Shown here: positions 8,507 through 17,218 of the stretch, in pieces | Layout: the number at the start of each line of letters is the position of its first letter | Numbering within the stretch: position 1 is the first letter of the stretch | From: an uncultured Gammaproteobacteria bacterium | GTDB lineage: Bacteria > Pseudomonadota > Gammaproteobacteria > Ga0077536 | DNA: 64,000 nt | Assembly: GCA_938082545.1 (NCBI GenBank) | Contig: CALKCL010000001.1 | Location: 34,664-98,663, forward strand | Reading direction: 5' to 3' | Program-made: the position numbers and the translations under genes | The notes under the pieces: generated by a model | What the model saw: only the letters and a program-made list of their open reading frames with translations | Database searches by the model: none | Told to the model about the DNA's origin: nothing

Positions 8507-9937
8507 ATGAGTTACGGAATTTTATCGTTTGGGGCATATGTTCCATCTTTGCGTCTAGATAGGAAAGCTGTGTTCGAAGCAGTGGGTTGGGCGACTCCAA
8601 ATTTGAAGGGTTTGGCGTCCGGTGAGCGAAGTGTGGCTAATTGGGACGAAGATGCTATTACTATGGCCGTAGAATCTGGCTTAGACTGCTTAGCAGATAC
8701 TGGATTCGCGGTGCCGCATATATGTATGGCTTCTACCACTTTTCCTTTTTCTGACCGTTCTAATAGCGGTCTTGTAGCGGATGCTTTAAACCTTCAAAGA
8801 TCAATCGCGACGGAGGATTTTGGGGGCAGTCGCCGTGCCGGGACTAGCGCTCTTTCAAGAGCTTTATCTAACAACGAATCTACTTTGATGATTGCGAGTG
8901 ATTGTCGTGAAGCGCAACCAGGCAGTGTTCAAGAAATGAATTATGGTCATGGTAGCGCTTGTGTGTTGCTGGGCGAAGGAAAGCCGGTTGCGGAGTTTTT
9001 ATCTAGCTCTTCAGAGCACGAAGATTTGATTGATCAATACCGGGCGAACGGGATTGAGTATGATTATAGCCTAGAAGAACGCTGGGTTAGAGAAGAAGGT
9101 TGGCTCAAAATAGCTCCTGATGCAATGCAAGGGGCTGCGTCAAAAGCGGGAATAGAACTTAGCGAGATCGATCATTTCGTAGTGCATGGGAATGGAGGTG
9201 CAGTAGCAGCGCTGTCCAAGAAACTTGGCATAGAGCGGTCTCGATTTGCTGATGACTTAAAAGCGACCTGCGGCGATACGGGGGCTGCTCACCCATTTTT
9301 AATGTTGTCTAATGTATTGAGTAATGCTGGGGCTGGTGAAACTGTTATGTTGGTGGGTTTTGGTCAGGGCGTCGATGCCTTGCTGATAAAAACGACAGAT
9401 CATCTGACGACCGGGCGTCAAGGCCGCGGTGCTGAGAGATTTATAGCCCGACGCCGAGCCACAAGTAACTACACTTTTTATCTTTCTCTTAGACAGAGGC
9501 TATCTTTAGATTTTGGTTTGCGGGCAGAGCGCGATAATAGAACTGCATTGTCTGCCTTCTATCGAAAGCGCCGAGACATTAATGCGATGATAGGAGGACG
9601 ATGCAGCAACTGTGATGCTTTACAGTATCCAAAGAGTATCATCTGCGTTAGTTGTGGGACTAGTGACTCACAAGTTGAGGAAAGTTTGTCGGGCTTAACC
9701 GGTCGTGTGAAATCGTTTACAGAAGACTGGCTCGCTTACACACCATCGCCTCCATATATTTATGGCAACGTTGAATTCGATGGCGGAGCCAATGTTATGC
9801 TTGAGTTTACTGACTTCGAGCCGGGCAGTCTTCGCACTGGAGATGAAATACGACTAGCGTTTCGAGTTAAAGACCGAGATGAAAAAAGAAAATTCCATCG
9901 ATATTTTTGGAAACCAGCGCCGTTGACGCGCCTATAA
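8507..9937 (+). CDS. HMG-CoA-synthase/KAS III-like protein fused to a DUF35 OB-fold with zinc ribbon
   Basis: The start is taken as the ATG at 8507 (MSYGILSFG), because the track's upstream TTG lies almost on top of the AAAGAG site. The 476-aa protein has a thiolase-superfamily fold (about 1-300), then a four-cysteine zinc ribbon (CSNC...CVSC, about 366-384) and a DUF35/OB domain to the end. DUF35 proteins normally bind acyl-CoA and pair with thiolases, and a thiolase follows 19 bp later. Where KAS III/HMG-CoA synthases carry the nucleophilic Cys, this protein has GSRRAGTSAL, apparently without Cys. It may therefore not form an acyl-enzyme in the usual way. It could act with the thiolase as an aldolase or thiolase complex. 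The family is clear, the reaction uncertain. Confidence 0.8.
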   Translation: MSYGILSFGAYVPSLRLDRKAVFEAVGWATPNLKGLASGERSVANWDEDAITMAVESGLDCLADTGFAVPHICMASTTFPFSDRSNSGLVADALNLQRSIATEDFGGSRRAGTSALSRALSNNESTLMIASDCREAQPGSVQEMNYGHGSACVLLGEGKPVAEFLSSSSEHEDLIDQYRANGIEYDYSLEERWVREEGWLKIAPDAMQGAASKAGIELSEIDHFVVHGNGGAVAALSKKLGIERSRFADDLKATCGDTGAAHPFLMLSNVLSNAGAGETVMLVGFGQGVDALLIKTTDHLTTGRQGRGAERFIARRRATSNYTFYLSLRQRLSLDFGLRAERDNRTALSAFYRKRRDINAMIGGRCSNCDALQYPKSIICVSCGTSDSQVEESLSGLTGRVKSFTEDWLAYTPSPPYIYGNVEFDGGANVMLEFTDFEPGSLRTGDEIRLAFRVKDRDEKRKFHRYFWKPAPLTRL

Positions 9938-9956
9938 ATTTAAGGATATTTGAGTT

Positions 9957-11159
9957 ATGGCTAGTGGAATAAGAGACAAGGTTGCAATTATTGGAATGGG
10001 TTGTACGCGGTTCGGCGAACGCTGGGATTGTGGTCCAGAAGAGCTGATGGTCGAGGCTTTCAACGAAGCGCTCACTGATTCTGGAGTTTCGCGCGATCAG
10101 ATTGAGATGGCTTGGCTGGGACTTTTTTTCCAGGAGCAAAGCGCCGGGAAATCAGGCTTGCCATTAAGTATGGCGTTGAGACTCCCGAATATCCCCGTAA
10201 CACGAGTTGAGAATATGTGTGCGACCGGGACAGAGGCGCTTAGAGGCGCTGTCTACGCTGTCGCAGCTGGTGCCTGTGACATCGCGATGGCAGTAGGAGT
10301 AGAGAAGTTAAAGGATACCGGTTACCCAGGTTTGCCTGAGCGCAGCAAGGGAACATTTGATGATCTGTGGCTTCCGAATGCAACCGCGCCAGGCGCGTTT
10401 GCGCAACTTGCAAGTGCTTACCAAGCCAAACATGGATGTGATTCTATCGATTTAAAGCGTGCTATGGCACATATCTCAGTCAAGAGTCATGACAACGGTT
10501 TACTGAACCCTAAAGCCCATTTACGGCGAGCTATCACTGAAGAACAGGCTATGAACGCGCCCATGATTGCCGCGCCCCTTGGCTTATATGATTGTTGCGG
10601 GGTCAGTGATGGCGCTGCCTGTGCAATTGTAACGAGTGTTGAAAAAGCCAAAGAGATGGGCATCAAAGATATGATCACGGTAAAAGCAATGCAGTTAGCG
10701 CCCAGTAACGGCTTTGAGATGTCTACAACAGATTGGGATGGTAGTTATCTTCAAACGACGCGCATAGCCGCGGCGAGAGCTTATAAAGAAGCAGGAATAA
10801 CAGATCCTATTAAGCAGCTCGATATGACAGAAGTGCACGATTGTTTTTCAGTGACAGAGCTCGTTGTTATGGAGGACCTAGGCTTATGTGAGGAGGGCGG
10901 CGCTATAAAAGCTGTACTGGACGGAAAGTTCGATAAAGATGGCGAGGTTCCATGCCAAATTGATGGTGGGTTAAAATGCTTCGGTCATCCGATAGGAGCC
11001 AGTGGGTTGCGAATGGCTTATGAAATCTATCTTCAACTTCAAGGTAAAGCAGGGGAGCGTCAATTGGACAACCCTTCTATGGGCCTGACTCATAATTTAG
11101 GCGGGCACCCGTTTAGAAATGTAGCGAGTGTGTCGGTGCTAGGTTTACACTCCGAGTAA
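9957..11159 (+). CDS. Thiolase family protein (SCP-x/lipid-transfer type acetyl-CoA acyltransferase)
   Basis: This 400-aa thiolase has the nucleophile-containing VENMCATGTEALR (Cys about 90), HDCFSVTE and the C-terminal CFGHPIGASGLRMAYE with GGHPF, a combination typical of the SCP-x-like non-classical thiolases that work with DUF35 partners. It probably cleaves or forms a 3-oxoacyl-CoA bond in the cluster's degradation route. AAGGAT precedes the start at about 10 bp. The tight spacing to the DUF35 fusion upstream supports a physical complex. The catalytic cysteines look intact, in contrast to the upstream partner. Confidence 0.88.
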   Translation: MASGIRDKVAIIGMGCTRFGERWDCGPEELMVEAFNEALTDSGVSRDQIEMAWLGLFFQEQSAGKSGLPLSMALRLPNIPVTRVENMCATGTEALRGAVYAVAAGACDIAMAVGVEKLKDTGYPGLPERSKGTFDDLWLPNATAPGAFAQLASAYQAKHGCDSIDLKRAMAHISVKSHDNGLLNPKAHLRRAITEEQAMNAPMIAAPLGLYDCCGVSDGAACAIVTSVEKAKEMGIKDMITVKAMQLAPSNGFEMSTTDWDGSYLQTTRIAAARAYKEAGITDPIKQLDMTEVHDCFSVTELVVMEDLGLCEEGGAIKAVLDGKFDKDGEVPCQIDGGLKCFGHPIGASGLRMAYEIYLQLQGKAGERQLDNPSMGLTHNLGGHPFRNVASVSVLGLHSE

Positions 11160-11214
11160 CCTCTAATATATTTAGACTGAAAAATGCCGTTAAAAAAACT
11201 GTGAGAACTCAATT

Positions 11215-12360
11215 ATGAATGCTTATCACTCACCCTGGATGACTGAAGATCACGTAATGTATCGAGACGGTGTGCGCAAGTTTCTCGAAACTGAATTTTT
11301 ACCACAACGAGAACATTGGATCGAACAGGGTTACCCAGAGAAAGAATATTGGAAAAAAGCCGGTGAGATGGGATTGCTGTGTCCTGATCTACCGGCAGAG
11401 TACGGTGGTGGAGGGGGTGACTTTGGGTTTGACGTTATTACATATGAAGAGTTAATGAGACTGTGTATTTCAAGCTTTGGAAATGGGATACAAAGCATTG
11501 TTGCTCACTATATACTTAGGTACGGAACAGAAGAGCAAAAATTACACTGGTTACCTGGGATGGCTACCGGTGACTTCATTACATCTATAGCAATGACAGA
11601 ACCGGGTACGGGATCGGATTTGCAATCCATTAAAACTTCAGCGGTTAGAGATGGTGATGAATATGTGCTGAATGGATCTAAAACTTTTATCACTAATGGT
11701 TATAACGCTAATTTAATTTGTGTCGTATGCAAGACGGATCCATCGGAGGGAGCGAAAGGAGTTTCGCTTTTGATGTGTGAAGTTGACGATCTCAATGGGT
11801 TTAGCCGTAATAAGCCGCTAAAAAAAATCGGAATGAAAGGACAAGATACTTGTGAGTTATTTTTTGACGAGTGTCGTATCCCTGTGGGTAATGTATTAGG
11901 TGGAGAAGAAGGGCAAGGCTTCTACCAACTGATGGCTCAACTTCCGCGAGAAAGACTGATTATTGCTGTAAGCGCGATAGCGGCAGTTGAAGCTGTCCTC
12001 GAGCAGACAATAGAGTATACAAAAGAAAGAAAAGCGTTTAATAACCCATTAATGTCGTTTCAAAACACTAAATTTAAACTGGCTGAGATGGCTACTGAAG
12101 CGAAAATTTCCAGGATTTTTGTCGATCATTGTATTGAACAGCTTATGGTTGGCCATCTTGATAATGAAACAGCTTCAATGGCTAAATGGTGGTGTAGTGA
12201 GAAACAATTTGACACGGCTCATCAGTGTCTTCAGTTGCACGGGGGCTATGGGTATATGATGGAATATCCTGTAGCCCACTATTTTACGGATAGTCGTGTG
12301 CAAATGATTTATGGTGGTTCCAATGAAATAATGAAAGAGCTGATTTCTCGAAGTCTCTAG
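11215..12360 (+). CDS. Acyl-CoA dehydrogenase (long-chain/isovaleryl-like catalytic-Glu type)
   Basis: The 381-aa flavoprotein has the ACAD signatures AMTEPGTGSDLQSIKTSA and QLHGGYGYMMEYPV, with the FAD-binding C-terminus IYGGSNEIMKELISRSL. Short/medium-chain enzymes have a catalytic Glu in IYEGT. Here that place is Gly, while a Glu in the VLEQTIEYTKERKAF helix occupies the position used by long-chain and isovaleryl-CoA dehydrogenases. It should introduce an alpha,beta double bond in an acyl-CoA, passing electrons to ETF. It lies in the forward run between the thiolase and a CoA ligase. Chain length and branching preference cannot be fixed from sequence. Confidence 0.9.
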   Translation: MNAYHSPWMTEDHVMYRDGVRKFLETEFLPQREHWIEQGYPEKEYWKKAGEMGLLCPDLPAEYGGGGGDFGFDVITYEELMRLCISSFGNGIQSIVAHYILRYGTEEQKLHWLPGMATGDFITSIAMTEPGTGSDLQSIKTSAVRDGDEYVLNGSKTFITNGYNANLICVVCKTDPSEGAKGVSLLMCEVDDLNGFSRNKPLKKIGMKGQDTCELFFDECRIPVGNVLGGEEGQGFYQLMAQLPRERLIIAVSAIAAVEAVLEQTIEYTKERKAFNNPLMSFQNTKFKLAEMATEAKISRIFVDHCIEQLMVGHLDNETASMAKWWCSEKQFDTAHQCLQLHGGYGYMMEYPVAHYFTDSRVQMIYGGSNEIMKELISRSL

Positions 12361-12398
12361 TTCATGATTGCATTTTTGTTACATCATAAGATCATTTA

Positions 12399-13922
12399 GT
12401 GAGTTCTAACTGTAATTTATTTTCTCGCTTTTCTCAGTGTTTTCCTGCGGAAGAAAATACTTTTTTAATTGACGACGCGGGCGTGTGTCATACCTACGCT
12501 GATTTAGAGAAGAAAAGTAGTGACATCGCTTACAACCTAGTAGAGAAGGGCTTGCAGCCAGGCGATCGAGTCACCTTAATTGCTCAGAAATCCTTAAACG
12601 CGTTGTGGATCTACTTAGGTTGTCTCAGGGCAGGGGCTGTCTTTCATCCGATAAACCCAGATTACTCTAAACCAGAAATGGTATTTTTTTTAAATGATGC
12701 TCGCCCTAAATTTCTAGTCACCGATGGTGGTGCTTCCTTAAAAATAGGGAACCTCGCCTCCCAAGTTGAGTCTATTGAAGAACATCTGCAAATACCTTTA
12801 GTTGATCGAGAAGGCCTACTTTGTTCTCCCGAGAATGAAGATCAGGTTAATTTTCCTTGCCATGTAAATACCCGTAATGATACAGCGGCGTTGTTGTATT
12901 CTTCAGGTACTACGGGGGATCCTAAGGGGATATGTCTAACTCATGGGAATCTTTATGAAAATGCAGCGTCGCTTTGTCGCGCTTGGCAGTTTTCGCCGGA
13001 TGATATCCTTCTTCATGTTTTGCCGGTTTTCCATGTCCATGGGCTTTTTATAGCTTTGGGTCCAGTACTTGTTGCAGGCGCAAGTATGAGATACCAAAAT
13101 AAGTTTGTAGTTGATGCAGTAATAGAAGCATTGCCAAAGGTAACGGTGTTGATGGGCGTCCCTACCTACTATAGTCGTCTGTTGGATAACCCGGAATTTA
13201 CAAATATATCGTCACGAAATATCCGCGTGTTTATTTCGGGTTCTGCTCCATTGACAGAAAGTGTCTTTCGGCGATTTGAGGAGCGCACCAGTCATAAAAT
13301 TTTAGAGCGATATGGGATGACTGAAACTGGAGTGAACACCTCAAATCCTATTGACGGAGATAGAATCCCTGAGTCTGTGGGTGTGGTTCTTCCTGGAGTA
13401 GAACTAAGAATTACTAATGAGGAAGGCATCGAGGTAAAAGATGAGAGTGTTGGGGCCATAGAAGTTAGAGGTGATAATGTTTTCCCGAGATACTGGGGGC
13501 TGACTGATAAGACCAGAGAAGCATTTGACGGGGCCGGATGGTTTGGTACAGGTGATCAAGGTAGCATGGATTCAAATGGATACTTGTTTATCTCCGGTCG
13601 CTCCAAAGATATGATAATTACTGGGGGTTTAAATGTTTACCCAAAAGAAGTGGAGAGAGTGTTGGATAAATTTCCTGAAATTATCGAATCCTCTGTATTT
13701 GGCGTGCCCCATAGTGACTTTGGAGAAGGAGTGATGGCTGCCGTTGTGATGAAGGGGAATGAACCCTTGGAACAGCGAAGAGTTATTGAGTCACTTAACG
13801 AACAACTAGCAAGATTCAAGATCCCCAAGCACATTGTTGCCCTGGAAGAATTACCACGAAATGCAATGGGGAAAGTGATGAAAGGTGAATTGAGAAGCAG
13901 CTACGCTAGCTTTTTTTCATGA
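12399..13922 (+). CDS. AMP-forming acyl-CoA ligase, malonyl/methylmalonyl-CoA synthetase (MatB)-like
   Basis: The 507-aa protein carries the ANL motifs LLYSSGTTGDPKG, ISGSAPL, ERYGMTETGVNTSNP, TGDQG and the C-terminal lysine motif NAMGKVMKGELR. The order NLFSRF at the start, LPVFHVHGLF and ISGGxNxYPKEVE-like GGLNVYPKEVE closely recalls MatB malonyl-CoA synthetases. A dicarboxylate such as malonate or methylmalonate is thus a likely substrate, although a short branched acid is possible. The best start is the GTG at 12399, with only a weak ribosome site, so the start is uncertain by a few codons. It lies 38 bp after the acyl-CoA dehydrogenase gene. Confidence 0.82.
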   Translation: MSSNCNLFSRFSQCFPAEENTFLIDDAGVCHTYADLEKKSSDIAYNLVEKGLQPGDRVTLIAQKSLNALWIYLGCLRAGAVFHPINPDYSKPEMVFFLNDARPKFLVTDGGASLKIGNLASQVESIEEHLQIPLVDREGLLCSPENEDQVNFPCHVNTRNDTAALLYSSGTTGDPKGICLTHGNLYENAASLCRAWQFSPDDILLHVLPVFHVHGLFIALGPVLVAGASMRYQNKFVVDAVIEALPKVTVLMGVPTYYSRLLDNPEFTNISSRNIRVFISGSAPLTESVFRRFEERTSHKILERYGMTETGVNTSNPIDGDRIPESVGVVLPGVELRITNEEGIEVKDESVGAIEVRGDNVFPRYWGLTDKTREAFDGAGWFGTGDQGSMDSNGYLFISGRSKDMIITGGLNVYPKEVERVLDKFPEIIESSVFGVPHSDFGEGVMAAVVMKGNEPLEQRRVIESLNEQLARFKIPKHIVALEELPRNAMGKVMKGELRSSYASFFS

Positions 13923-14006
13923 AGTGAGATTCGCATGTCCAATGCAAACTTTACTTGAGATATTTTTAACATTCGTAGTAAATAATAATAGAACAAGGAG
14001 ATAGAA

Positions 14007-14462
14007 ATGGCAGGTTTGTTTTTTGAAGAATTTTCGGTTGGTCAAAAGTTCGAACACGCAATAACACGCACAGTAACGGAAACAGATAATGTGATGTTCA
14101 CGACCATGACACATAACCCTGCCAAACTGCATCTCGATGAGGAGTATTGTCGCGAGCATACTGAATTTGGACAGAGAATTGTTAATAGTTGCTTCACTTT
14201 GTCGTTGATGGTCGGCATAAGCGTTTACGATACTACGCTTGGAACAGCAGTTGCCAACTTGGGATGGGATGAAGTTCGCTTTCCTCATCCAGTGTTCCAT
14301 GGTGATACGCTCAGAGTTGAGACGGAAATCCTTGAAACGCGGGCAAGTAAGTCACGTCCTAAAAATGGGATTGTACTTTTTGCCCATAGCGCTTTTAATC
14401 AGAAGAACGAACTTGTAGCGTATTGTAAAAGATCCGGTTTGATTCTAAGGAAGCCTAGCTAA
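14007..14462 (+). CDS. MaoC family dehydratase (single hot-dog enoyl-CoA hydratase)
   Basis: This 151-aa MaoC-type hydratase has the central [19 protein letters not shown] segment, where the Asn/Asp-His pair of (R)-hydratases lies, and a [13 protein letters not shown] helix. A strong AAGGAG ribosome site precedes the ATG. Its stop overlaps the start of the CitE-like lyase by one base (TAATG), so the two are translationally coupled. MaoC plus CitE-like pairs are known from mesaconyl/itaconyl-CoA hydration followed by (citra)malyl-CoA cleavage. That is the most economical proposal here, by analogy. Confidence 0.87.
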   Translation: MAGLFFEEFSVGQKFEHAITRTVTETDNVMFTTMTHNPAKLHLDEEYCREHTEFGQRIVNSCFTLSLMVGISVYDTTLGTAVANLGWDEVRFPHPVFHGDTLRVETEILETRASKSRPKNGIVLFAHSAFNQKNELVAYCKRSGLILRKPS

Positions 14463-15340
14463 TGTTTAGATCATTATTGTTTGCTCCTGGTGACAGTGAG
14501 AAAAAAATGCTTAAGGCTTCTAACGTTGGCGCTGATTGCGTTATCCTTGATTTGGAAGACTCAGTTGTAGAATCACGTAAACCAATCGCACGAGAAATGG
14601 TGACTGAATTCTTAAAACAAGGGGGTAACCCGGAAGTCTCTTATTTCGTGAGGATTAATCCTTTAGATTCTGGTAAATTTCTGCAGGATTTGGCAGCAGT
14701 TGTACCTGCAGGCCCAGCTGGGATTGTCTTTCCTAAGTCTAATGGAGTGCAAGAAGCCTTGGTTATCGGAAACTACATCGAGGTGTTGGAAGTTGAGCAC
14801 GGGCTAACAACTGACTCAGTACGACTCTTACCTCTCGTTTCAGAGACGCCAACGGCCATATTTACCATGGGCGAGTACAAGGATGGGCCAGCTCGGATGA
14901 TGGGACTCACTTGGGGAGCAGAAGATCTTGGAGCGGCTGTGGGAGCGAGTGCTAATTTGCAAAGCAATAAGGATTGGACGTCCCCATATCAAATGACTCG
15001 TGCATTGTGTTTGTTTGCAGCTCATGCAGCAAAGGTTCAAGCGATTGATACGGTCATGGCCGACTTCCGCGATCTGGACCGACTGAAAGTGGTTTGTAAT
15101 GAAGGACGCAGAGATGGATTCACAGGGAAAATATGTATTCACCCAGCGCAAGTAGAGGTAATAAATGAGGCTTACTCCCCCAGTTCTGAAGAGTTAAACC
15201 ATGCGCGGGCTGTGATAAAAGCGTTCGCTGAAAACCCCGAGGCAGGTACATTGCAAATTGAAGGCAAAATGATTGATAAACCGCACCTTGTTTTGGCAGA
15301 GCGGGTCCTGGCGTTTGCTGCAGAACTTGCAAACAAATAA
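14462..15340 (+). CDS. CoA-ester lyase, CitE/HpcH aldolase family (citramalyl/malyl-CoA lyase-like)
   Basis: The 292-aa TIM-barrel protein shows FAPGDSEKKMLKA, DCVILDLEDSV (metal-binding and substrate residues), a conserved FVRINPL arginine, ETPTAIF, and LTWGAEDLGAAVGA with the metal-binding Glu/Asp. IHPAQVEVINEAYSP follows, as in Mg-dependent malyl-, citramalyl- or 3-HMG-CoA lyases. It overlaps the MaoC gene by one base. The standard reaction splits a 3-hydroxy-acyl-CoA ester into acetyl- or propionyl-CoA and glyoxylate or pyruvate. The exact substrate cannot be chosen from sequence. Context with CaiB, ACAD and MaoC points to a C5-C6 branched dicarboxyl-CoA. Confidence 0.87.
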   Translation: MFRSLLFAPGDSEKKMLKASNVGADCVILDLEDSVVESRKPIAREMVTEFLKQGGNPEVSYFVRINPLDSGKFLQDLAAVVPAGPAGIVFPKSNGVQEALVIGNYIEVLEVEHGLTTDSVRLLPLVSETPTAIFTMGEYKDGPARMMGLTWGAEDLGAAVGASANLQSNKDWTSPYQMTRALCLFAAHAAKVQAIDTVMADFRDLDRLKVVCNEGRRDGFTGKICIHPAQVEVINEAYSPSSEELNHARAVIKAFAENPEAGTLQIEGKMIDKPHLVLAERVLAFAAELANK

Positions 15341-15359
15341 AATAAAACAGGAGTTGAGT

Positions 15360-16235
15360 ATGAACGATTGGGTGAAGAGTAAAAAAACTGTAGATGTCTT
15401 GGGCCATAAAATGGCTTATGTAGAAATGGGGGAAGGCCGACCAATAATTTTTCAACATGGCAATCCTACGTCTTCATACCTGTGGCGAAACATTATGCCC
15501 AAGCTCGCACATTTGGGCAGGTGTATCGCTATTGATTTAATAGGGATGGGTGATTCTGATAAACTTGCTGAATCTGGCCCAGATAGATACACTTTTGCGG
15601 AGCATAGCCGTTATTTAGAAGGCGCTTTAGATGCCCTTGGCATCAACAATGATATTGTTTGGGTCGTTCATGATTGGGGAAGCGCGCTAGGTTTTGATTA
15701 TATTGCAAGGCACCCCGAGAGAGTGGCTGCGGTGTCCTATATGGAAGGGATCGTCAAAGAAATGACGTGGGATGAGTGGCCAGAAAGTGCCCGCGATATG
15801 TTTAAAACTTTTCGCAGCCCTGCAGGTGACGAAGTTGTTTTAGATAAGAACGTATTCGTTGAACGTGTTTTACCGGCTTCTATCATTAGAGAACTATCTG
15901 GTGAGGAAATGGACGCGTACAAGGCTCCTTTCTTAAACGCGGGGGAAGACCGTCGTCCTACTTTGACTTGGCCCAGACAGATCCCTATCGAGGGAGAGCC
16001 AGAAGATGTTTGCGCGATTGTCCGTAATTATGGTCAACACCTGAGTAAAAGTAATATCCCAAAGCTATTCATTGAAGCAAACCCAGGAATGATACTTAAA
16101 GGAAATTTGGCTAAATACGCGAAAACCTGGCCAAATCAAACGCATGCCTCGGTAAAGGGATTGCACTTTATCCAAGAGGATTCCCCCGTTGAAATTGCGG
16201 ATGCGATTTCAGTCTGGATAGAAAATTTTTCCTGA
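15360..16235 (+). CDS. Haloalkane dehalogenase, HLD-II type (LinB/DhaA-like alpha/beta hydrolase)
   Basis: The ORF track starts at 15273, but AGGAG before the ATG at 15360 and the family N-terminus support the shorter 291-aa form. All five functional residues of HLD-II enzymes appear in place: nucleophile Asp105 and halide-binding Trp106 in VVHDWGS, halide-binding Asn35 in HGNPTSSYLWRN, acid Glu129 in SYMEG, and base His269 in KGLHFIQED. Such enzymes hydrolyse carbon-halogen bonds of alkyl halides to alcohols in the cytoplasm without cofactors. It lies 19 bp after the CitE-like gene, inside an acyl-CoA operon, which is unusual. A halogenated natural product may feed the route. The family assignment is firm; activity is inferred. 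Confidence 0.9.
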   Translation: MNDWVKSKKTVDVLGHKMAYVEMGEGRPIIFQHGNPTSSYLWRNIMPKLAHLGRCIAIDLIGMGDSDKLAESGPDRYTFAEHSRYLEGALDALGINNDIVWVVHDWGSALGFDYIARHPERVAAVSYMEGIVKEMTWDEWPESARDMFKTFRSPAGDEVVLDKNVFVERVLPASIIRELSGEEMDAYKAPFLNAGEDRRPTLTWPRQIPIEGEPEDVCAIVRNYGQHLSKSNIPKLFIEANPGMILKGNLAKYAKTWPNQTHASVKGLHFIQEDSPVEIADAISVWIENFS

Positions 16236-16259
16236 TTCTTAGTCTGAGGACTTTTGGTA

Positions 16260-17078
16260 ATGAGCGCACAATCTGATTTATCTTCCAAAGTTACTATCGC
16301 AACGCTAAAAGCTAAAAAATTAGCTGCGGAGAAAATTACAGCCTTAACTGCCTATGATGCAGCTTTTGCAAGTGTCCTAGATGCTTCTGGAGTTGATTTT
16401 GTTTTGGTGGGGGATTCTCTAGGGATGGTCGTTCAAGGTAGAGATACCACGATTTCCGTAACTGTCGATGAAATCATCTATCATAGTCAGTTAGTGTCTC
16501 GGGGGCTTGAGCGTTCTTTATTGATGGCTGACATGCCATTTATGAGTTACGCAACGCCAGATGATTGTCTTAGAAATGCCGCGAGGATGATGAAGGAAGG
16601 TAATGCTGAAGTAGTTAAACTTGAATGGGGTGCACTTGAAATAGATATGGTTTATCGACTGACTGAGTGTGGTGTTCCCGTATGTGCACACCTGGGTTTA
16701 ACACCTCAAGCTATCCACAAATATGGCGGTTACAAAGTGCAAGGTCGTGAAGCAAGCGCGGCAATTCAGATGAAAAAAGATGCTTTGGAGCTAGAACAGG
16801 CAGGGGCAGACATTTTATTGCTCGAATGTGTCCCTATGACCTTGGCACAAGAAATCACTGACCAAGCAAAGATCCCAGTTATTGGTATAGGCGCGGGGCA
16901 ACACGTCGACGGTCAAATCTTAGTTCTTTATGACGTGTTAGATATAGCTCCTGGCAAGCGCACTCGTTTTTCAAAGAACTATATGGAACAGGAAAGCTCT
17001 ATTCAAGCTGCGGTGTCTGCTTATGTACGCGAGGTTGAACTCAGTGAATTTCCGACAGCAGAATACGCATTTAAATGA
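16260..17078 (+). CDS. panB: 3-methyl-2-oxobutanoate hydroxymethyltransferase (ketopantoate hydroxymethyltransferase)
   Basis: The ATG at 16260 preceded by TGAGGA is preferred over the track's TTG six bases upstream, giving 272 aa (usual about 264). Motifs are ALTAYDAAFA, FVLVGDSLGMV (metal Asp), MADMPFMSY, VKLEWG, HLGLTPQ, YGGYKVQGRE, LLLECVP (catalytic Glu) and VIGIGAG. It transfers a one-carbon unit from methylenetetrahydrofolate to 2-oxoisovalerate for pantothenate/CoA synthesis. Some usually conserved places differ (LEGG to LEWG, MHD to LYD). No panC is nearby and the neighbours are catabolic. It may therefore supply CoA for the pathway or run as a retro-aldolase on a branched oxo-acid, which is inference. 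Confidence 0.88.
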   Translation: MSAQSDLSSKVTIATLKAKKLAAEKITALTAYDAAFASVLDASGVDFVLVGDSLGMVVQGRDTTISVTVDEIIYHSQLVSRGLERSLLMADMPFMSYATPDDCLRNAARMMKEGNAEVVKLEWGALEIDMVYRLTECGVPVCAHLGLTPQAIHKYGGYKVQGREASAAIQMKKDALELEQAGADILLLECVPMTLAQEITDQAKIPVIGIGAGQHVDGQILVLYDVLDIAPGKRTRFSKNYMEQESSIQAAVSAYVREVELSEFPTAEYAFK

Positions 17079-17178
17079 ATTCAATCCACTAATGAAACTG
17101 ATGAATTTTATAGAATAAAGATGATATATAGTCTTTAAGTATCTATTAAATATAGCTAATGTATGATTTTTCCACGCT

Positions 17179-17195
17179 ACTTGTTGCGAACAAGT
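17179..17195. promoter_or_regulatory. 17-bp perfect palindrome, probable TetR-family operator
   Basis: ACTTGTT-GCG-AACAAGT has perfect 7-bp arms and ends 23 bp before the TetR start codon. Position, size and symmetry fit an autoregulatory TetR-family operator controlling the tetR-icmF unit. A half-site (AACAAGTAAT) also occurs at about 8400 before the DUF35-fusion gene, but without a matching left arm. Confidence 0.6.
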
Positions 17196-17218
17196 AATAG
17201 TTCGCTCATAATTCCTAA

